Shown: positions 60,190-64,000 of the stretch, one piece after another
How positions within the stretch are numbered: position 1 is the first letter of the stretch
Layout: each line of letters starts with the position of its first letter
From: Actinocatenispora rupis
GTDB taxonomy: Bacteria > Actinomycetota > Actinomycetes > Mycobacteriales > Micromonosporaceae
Direction: 5' to 3'
Assembly (NCBI RefSeq): GCF_016861975.1
Contig: NZ_BOMB01000004.1
Span: 124,001-188,000, forward strand
DNA: 64,000 bases
Notes under the pieces: generated by a model
The model's database searches: none
What the model was told of the DNA's origin: nothing
The model's input: the letters and a program-made list of their open reading frames with translations, nothing else
Position numbers and translations under genes: made by a program

Positions 60190-61121
60190 CCACCGACGTA
60201 CGCCCGGAGCGTGTCGGCGCACCCGCGCCGGCCGCTCCGCGGCGCCGGTTCCGGAAGGTCAGTCAGCGGAACACGGTGGCAGGACTGGTGTTCCTGCTCC
60301 CCACCCTGCTGATCTTCCTGTACTTCTCGTGGGGCCCGATCGTGCGCAGCCTCGTGATGAGCCTGCAGCACACGAACCTGATCGGCCCGGCGCGGTGGGT
60401 CGGGCTCACCAACTTCACCGACCTGTTCGACGACCCGATGCTGTTCACCGCGGTACGCAACTCGGTCTGGTTCGCCCTGCTGGCACTGGTGATCGGGTTC
60501 CCGGTGCCGTTGCTGCTCGCCGTCGCGATGTCGACGCTGCGCCGGCTCGGCGGACTGTTCCGGGTCCTCGTGTACCTGCCCGTCGTCCTGCCGCCGGTCG
60601 TCTCGGTACTGCTGTGGAAGTGGTTCTACGACCCGGATTCCGGGCTGTTCAACCAGGCGCTGCACGTTGTCGGACTTGGTCCGTACCCATGGTTGCAGTC
60701 CGGCACATGGGCGATGCCGAGCCTCGTCCTCGAAGCGACGTGGGCCGGCGCCGGCGGCACGGTCCTCATCTACCTCGCCGCTCTCACCTCGGTGCCCGCC
60801 GAACTCTACGAGGCGGCCGAACTCGACGGCGCGTCCATCCGCCGCCGCGTCTGGCACATCGCCCTGCCCCAGCTGCGCGGCATCATCCTCATCATGCTGC
60901 TGCTGCAGGTGATCGGCACGCTCCAGGTCTTCACCGAGCCGTACGTGATGACCGACGGCGGCCCGAACGACTCGACCGTCACCGTGCTCCTGCTCATCTA
61001 CCGGTACGCCTTCATCGACGGCAACTTCGGCATGGCCACCGCCCTCAGCGTGCTGCTCGCGGTCGTCCTCGCCGGCCTGTCCGTCGTGTACCTTCGCGCC
61101 ACCCGGAGGTGGAGCTCATGA
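60186..61121 (+). CDS. Sugar ABC transporter permease (MalF/UgpA type)
   Basis: The 311-aa inner-membrane protein has six helices (VFLLPTLLIFLYFSWGPI, ALLALVIGFPVPLLLAVAM, VLVYLPVVLPPVVSVLLW and others). The EAA loop ELYEAAELDGASIRRRVWHI, then ALPQLRG docks the ATPase. It begins at GTG overlapping the binding-protein stop. No ATPase gene is in the cluster, so a shared MsiK-type ATPase is probably used, as is usual in actinomycetes (inference). Confidence 0.92.
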   Translation: MTTDVRPERVGAPAPAAPRRRFRKVSQRNTVAGLVFLLPTLLIFLYFSWGPIVRSLVMSLQHTNLIGPARWVGLTNFTDLFDDPMLFTAVRNSVWFALLALVIGFPVPLLLAVAMSTLRRLGGLFRVLVYLPVVLPPVVSVLLWKWFYDPDSGLFNQALHVVGLGPYPWLQSGTWAMPSLVLEATWAGAGGTVLIYLAALTSVPAELYEAAELDGASIRRRVWHIALPQLRGIILIMLLLQVIGTLQVFTEPYVMTDGGPNDSTVTVLLLIYRYAFIDGNFGMATALSVLLAVVLAGLSVVYLRATRRWSS

Positions 61122-61987
61122 CCGGCCTCGTCACCGCGTCGGACCGCCGGCGCCCACGCATCCGGCTCGCGCTCGGCTCGGTACAGGCGGCGCTGCTGCT
61201 GGCGGTCGTCGTCGAAGGCGCCGGCCCGATCCTGTGGATGGCCAAGGGATCCGTCACCGGTACGCAGGAGTTGCTGCACCACCCGCTCGCGCTGCTGCCG
61301 ACGAGTCCACAGTGGAGCAACCTGGCGCATGCCTGGACCGACCTGCAGATCGGCCACTACCTGTTCAACACGGTCGTCCTCGTCGGCGGATCCTGGCTGG
61401 TACAACTGATCGTCGCCACCACCGGCGGGTACGCGCTTTCCGTCCTGCGCCCCTGGTTCGGCCGGTACGTCTACGGCGCGATCCTCGCGACACTCTTCAT
61501 CCCGGCCACCGTCACGCTGATCGCGCAGTACCAGACGATTCTGCACCTGCCCGTGCTCGGCCTGAACCTGGTGAACACGCCCGCCGCGGTGTGGCTGCCC
61601 GCCGGCGCAAACGCTTTCAACATCCTGCTGGTGAAACGCTTCTTCGACGCCATCCCCCGCGACCTGTACGAGGCGGCCCAGGTCGACGGAGCCGGCCCGT
61701 TCGCCGTGTTCTGGCGGATCGTCCTGCCGATGTCCACGCCGATCCTCGCCGTCGTGTCGCTGCTGACCGTCATGGGTGCGTGGAAGGAGTTCCTGTGGCC
61801 GATGCTCGCGATCAGCGACCCGGCGAAGCAGCCGCTCGCGGTCGCATTGCCGCGGCTCGCGCAGTCGTCCGACCAGGCACTGCTCATCGCCGGCCTGTTC
61901 ATCGCGTCGCTGCCACCGCTCATCGTGTTCCTCATCTTCCAGCGGTACATCATCCGCGGCGTGGCGTTCACCGGCGTCAAGGGGTGA
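61118..61987 (+). CDS. Sugar ABC transporter permease (MalG/UgpE type)
   Basis: The 289-aa protein is the second permease. The EAA motif is DLYEAAQVDGAGPFAVFWRI followed by VLPMSTPILAVVSLLTVMGAW. The C-terminus ends IIRGVAFTGVKG, the typical MalG-like GxxxGAVKG end. The ATG overlaps the preceding stop (ATGA), and GGAGGTGGAG precedes it. A TCCACAGTGGA copy lies in codons SPQWS. It ends the importer operon. Confidence 0.92.
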   Translation: MTGLVTASDRRRPRIRLALGSVQAALLLAVVVEGAGPILWMAKGSVTGTQELLHHPLALLPTSPQWSNLAHAWTDLQIGHYLFNTVVLVGGSWLVQLIVATTGGYALSVLRPWFGRYVYGAILATLFIPATVTLIAQYQTILHLPVLGLNLVNTPAAVWLPAGANAFNILLVKRFFDAIPRDLYEAAQVDGAGPFAVFWRIVLPMSTPILAVVSLLTVMGAWKEFLWPMLAISDPAKQPLAVALPRLAQSSDQALLIAGLFIASLPPLIVFLIFQRYIIRGVAFTGVKG

Positions 61988-62225
61988 CGGTGTCGCGGGG
62001 CGGGCCCGCCCCGCGACCGGTTGTACGGCCCCGAACCTTGGACGCCGAGCCGGATCCCGCCGCGCCCGGCGGGGGCGTACCGACCGGAAGAGCAGACGCC
62101 GAGCCGGATCCGCGCGGCATGGTCGAGTCATTGCTGCTGGGCTGGCGGCGGCTCGTGGACGTTCGCCGCCGGCTCGTCCCGGGTACGGGCGCCGGGGCGA
62201 GCGCGGCAACGCTGGCCGCTCACAT
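61988..62225. other. Gene-free stretch after the importer operon
   Basis: A plus-strand frame (MVESLLLGWRRLVDVRRRLV, ending AAHILFNC) is weakly protein-like and stops inside the AT-rich palindrome. It has no family similarity. No hairpin terminator is obvious. Confidence 0.4.
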
Positions 62226-62270
62226 ATTGTTCAATTGTTGAATTGTTCAACAATTGAACAATTCAACAAT
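62226..62270. repeat. 45-bp AT-rich double palindrome built of TTGTTSAA units
   Basis: Two overlapping perfect palindromes are present. 62226-62242 pairs with 62246-62262, and 62234-62250 pairs with 62254-62270, each with 17-bp arms and a 3-nt centre. The whole is a series of ATTGTTCA / ATTGTTGA octamers followed by their complements (ACAATTGA, ACAATTCA). The GC content is about 25% in a genome above 70%. It is probably a multi-dimer operator or a recombination/hairpin site. Flanking genes on both sides are more than 200 bp away. Confidence 0.85.
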
Positions 62271-62491
62271 CGGGGCTCAAGATCCACTCGGCGCGAACTC
62301 GCATCATCCCACGAAGAACGGTGCGGTTGAGCCAAAGCAGCTCCCCCACCGGCACGCCCGGGATCAGGGACCGGCCTCCATCGCCGCCGCGCTCACCGTT
62401 GACACCGTGGTCGACCTCGCCGAGTGCCCGTCCGGCGTACTCGACTCGGCGTGTGCGCTGCTACGGATCGAGCCCGTATCCCGATTGCGCG

Positions 62492-63466
62492 TCACCCCGG
62501 GCTGGGCTGCCGCCACGTAGCGGGCTTGTCGGCCGCGAACGTCCGGCGGTACGCGTCCGGCCCGGTATCGAACGTGCGGCGGAAGTGTCGCCGCAGCGCC
62601 GCGGCCGTCCCGAAGCCGGCGCGTTGCGCGACGAGATCGACGCTGAGGTCGGTGCGTTCGAGGAGGTGCTGGGCCCGGCGGAGCCGCTGGGTGTGCAGCC
62701 ACTGCAACGGGTTGGTGCCGACCCGGGCGTGGAAGTGCCGGTTGAGGGTACGGGTGCCGAGGTGGGCGCGCGCGGCGAGGTCCTCGACGGTGATCGGGTG
62801 GTCGAGATGGTCGAGCGCCCAGTCGAGTACGGGGGCGAGCTGGTCGTACGACGAGGTCGGCTCGGTGGTCGCCACGTACTGTGCCTGGCCGCCGTCGCGG
62901 TGCGGCGGGGTGACGAGCTGGCGGGCGATCTGGTTGGCGACGGCGGCCCCGTGGTCCCGCCGTACGACGTGCAGGCAGAGGTCGGTGCCGGCCGCCTTGC
63001 CGGCCGAGGTGAGCACCCGGCCCTCGTCGAGGTACAGCACCGCCGGGTCGACGGTGGCCGCCGGGTACCGCGCGGCGAGCGTCGGCGCGTGCCGCCAGTG
63101 GGTGGCGGCGCGCCGGCCGTCGAGCAGGCCCGCCTCGGCGAGGACGAACGCGCCGGTGCAGATGGACATCACGCGGGCGCCGTTGTCGTACGCGGTGCGG
63201 ACGGCGGCGACGAGGTCCGCCGGTGGGCGCAGGTCGCCGTCGTGGCAGGCGGGGACGACGACCGTGTTTGCGCCGACCAGGTCCTCGTACGTGTGCTCGG
63301 TCGCGGCGCGGAACCACCGGTCGACCCGTGCCCCGGCCGGGCCGCACACGCGGAAGTCGTACCAGGTGGTGGCGGTGTCGGGGCGGGGGGCGCCGAAGAT
63401 CGCGCAGGGCGCCGCCAGCTCGTACAGCGGGACTCCGTCGGAGAGGGCGAGGGCCACGGTGTGCAT
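62492..63466 (-). CDS. GlxA-family transcriptional regulator (DJ-1/PfpI + AraC HTH)
   Basis: The 324-aa protein has a class I glutamine-amidotransferase-like/DJ-1 N-terminal domain. Evidence includes HTVALALSDGVPLYELAAPC, the nucleophile-elbow-like ARVMSICTGAFVLAEAGLLD with a Cys, and ATHWRHAPTLAARYP. It has a C-terminal AraC HTH (ITVEDLAARAHLGTRTLNRH, FHARVGTNPLQWLHTQRLRR, AQRAGFGTAAALRRHFRRTF). The Cys suggests a sensor fold. It diverges from an MFS transporter 71 bp away, which it probably controls. Confidence 0.92.
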   Translation of the reverse strand: MHTVALALSDGVPLYELAAPCAIFGAPRPDTATTWYDFRVCGPAGARVDRWFRAATEHTYEDLVGANTVVVPACHDGDLRPPADLVAAVRTAYDNGARVMSICTGAFVLAEAGLLDGRRAATHWRHAPTLAARYPAATVDPAVLYLDEGRVLTSAGKAAGTDLCLHVVRRDHGAAVANQIARQLVTPPHRDGGQAQYVATTEPTSSYDQLAPVLDWALDHLDHPITVEDLAARAHLGTRTLNRHFHARVGTNPLQWLHTQRLRRAQHLLERTDLSVDLVAQRAGFGTAAALRRHFRRTFDTGPDAYRRTFAADKPATWRQPSPG

Positions 63467-63537
63467 GTCCGAAACTGTACGCAGGTCGACTGATCAGACA
63501 CTCGTTCGGGACGCGGCTCTCGACCATCGTGGTCCGC

Positions 63538-64000
63538 ATGGTTGTCACCGAAGCATCGACCCGGGTGGCCGTGTCGCCGCGGGCCTGGTGGGGAGCCGGG
63601 TTCGCCCTCGCCACCGTCGGCTGGGGCGCGAACCAGTTCCCGCCGCTGATCGTGCTGTACCAGTCGCGGCTCGGGCTGTCGGCCACCGTGCTCGACGCCA
63701 TGTTCGGCCTGTACGCGCTGGGTCTGGTGCCCGCGCTGCTGGTCGGCGGCCGGCTGTCCGACCGCGTCGGGCGCCGGCCGCTGGTCCTGCCGGCGCTGGT
63801 CGTGTCGTTCGTGGCGAGCTGCCTGCTGGCCGTCGGTGGCGCCGGCCCCGGCTGGCTGTACGCCGGGCGGCTGCTCGCGGGCGTGGCCAGCGGCCTGGTC
63901 TTCGGTACCGGCGCCGCCTGGGTCAAGGAACTGTCCGCGGGCGCCGGCGACGCCGGGGTCGGGCCGCGGCGCGCGACGGTGGCGATGACCGTCGGTTTCG
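63538..64000 (+). CDS. MFS transporter, 5' part (truncated by window edge)
   Basis: The open frame from ATG 63538 runs off the window with no stop. It encodes at least 154 residues. Four to five membrane helices are visible (WWGAGFALATVGWGANQFPP, LDAMFGLYALGLVPALLVGG, LVLPALVVSFVASCLLAVGG). MFS motif A is present between helices 2 and 3 (GGRLSDRVGRRPL), and the helix-4 to 5 region reads YAGRLLAGVASGLVFGTGAA. It is likely a drug-type exporter under the divergent GlxA regulator (inference). Confidence 0.88.
   Translation, partial: MVVTEASTRVAVSPRAWWGAGFALATVGWGANQFPPLIVLYQSRLGLSATVLDAMFGLYALGLVPALLVGGRLSDRVGRRPLVLPALVVSFVASCLLAVGGAGPGWLYAGRLLAGVASGLVFGTGAAWVKELSAGAGDAGVGPRRATVAMTVGF

Noticed and set aside
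62254-62520. 88-codon plus-strand frame after the AT-rich palindrome
   Set aside because: It starts inside the palindrome, lacks a ribosome-binding site, and overlaps the 3' end of the GlxA-type gene; no family similarity.
1-64000. tRNA or rRNA genes
   Set aside because: No cloverleaf with a TTCGA T-loop and paired acceptor stem, and no rRNA-like conserved segment was found on reading both strands.

Overview
The window is very GC-rich with dense genes, GTG/TTG starts and many 1-8 nt gene overlaps. It carries a mycothiol-dependent enzyme family, a deazaflavin (F420-type) oxidoreductase, a SARP/AfsR regulator and many TetR regulators. This points to a mycelial actinomycete, probably Micromonosporaceae or a close relative (inference from gene content and codon style). 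No rRNA, tRNA, CRISPR array or complete insertion sequence is visible.

Layout. 0-6.2 kb: an SRPBCC protein and a divergent ArsR regulator over a three-copy operator, a membrane-anchored alpha/beta hydrolase, then an apparent macrolide/streptogramin resistance pair (erythromycin-esterase-like and Vat/CatB-type acetyltransferase) separated by a tandem-repeat array and flanked by a divergent TetR. 6.3-10.9 kb: a frameshifted SigE-type sigma remnant, a GNAT enzyme, a VOC-YCII-ECF42 sigma operon, and folA/thyA. 11-12.3 kb: decayed, essentially gene-free DNA. 12.3-24 kb: a YbaB-like pair, an S41 peptidase with an N-terminal frameshift, a zinc-ribbon protein, TetR plus beta-lactamase-fold hydrolase, a methyltransferase, a chloramphenicol-phosphotransferase-like kinase, and a drug-type ABC exporter convergent with a SARP-type regulator. 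The exporter has three heptamer repeats at SARP spacing upstream. 24-35 kb: a TetR/Tet(X)-like monooxygenase pair with a doubled operator, an ABM protein, an AlkZ-like winged-helix protein, a glutaminase-STAS fusion, a DinB/mycothiol protein, a 165-bp structured element, an FAD oxidase with a DDN-type reductase, and a NarL-type two-component system.

35.2-41.3 kb: a tight four-gene operon of GH15 glucosidase, glucose-6-phosphate-dehydrogenase-like protein, IlvD/Edd dehydratase and CtBP-like 2-hydroxyacid dehydrogenase. It looks like a self-contained sugar oxidation route. 41.3-43.6 kb: accessory DNA with an IS3-type transposase remnant and an XRE/AbiEii toxin-antitoxin pair. 43.6-50.2 kb: a TetR-controlled carboxylesterase operon, a VOC protein, two uncharacterised proteins and a FUSC membrane protein.

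50.7-62 kb: a carbohydrate utilisation locus comprising an (alpha/alpha)-type enzyme, a large secreted clan-A glycosidase, a CE7 esterase, an oligogalacturonate-lyase-like beta-propeller, a GntR/LacI chimeric regulator and a three-gene sugar ABC importer. The two main transcripts have near-identical promoters with an embedded TTAA operator-like element, which suggests one regulon under the local GntR/LacI regulator. 62.2 kb holds an extraordinary 45-bp AT-rich nested palindrome, followed by a GlxA-type AraC regulator and a truncated MFS transporter at the right edge.
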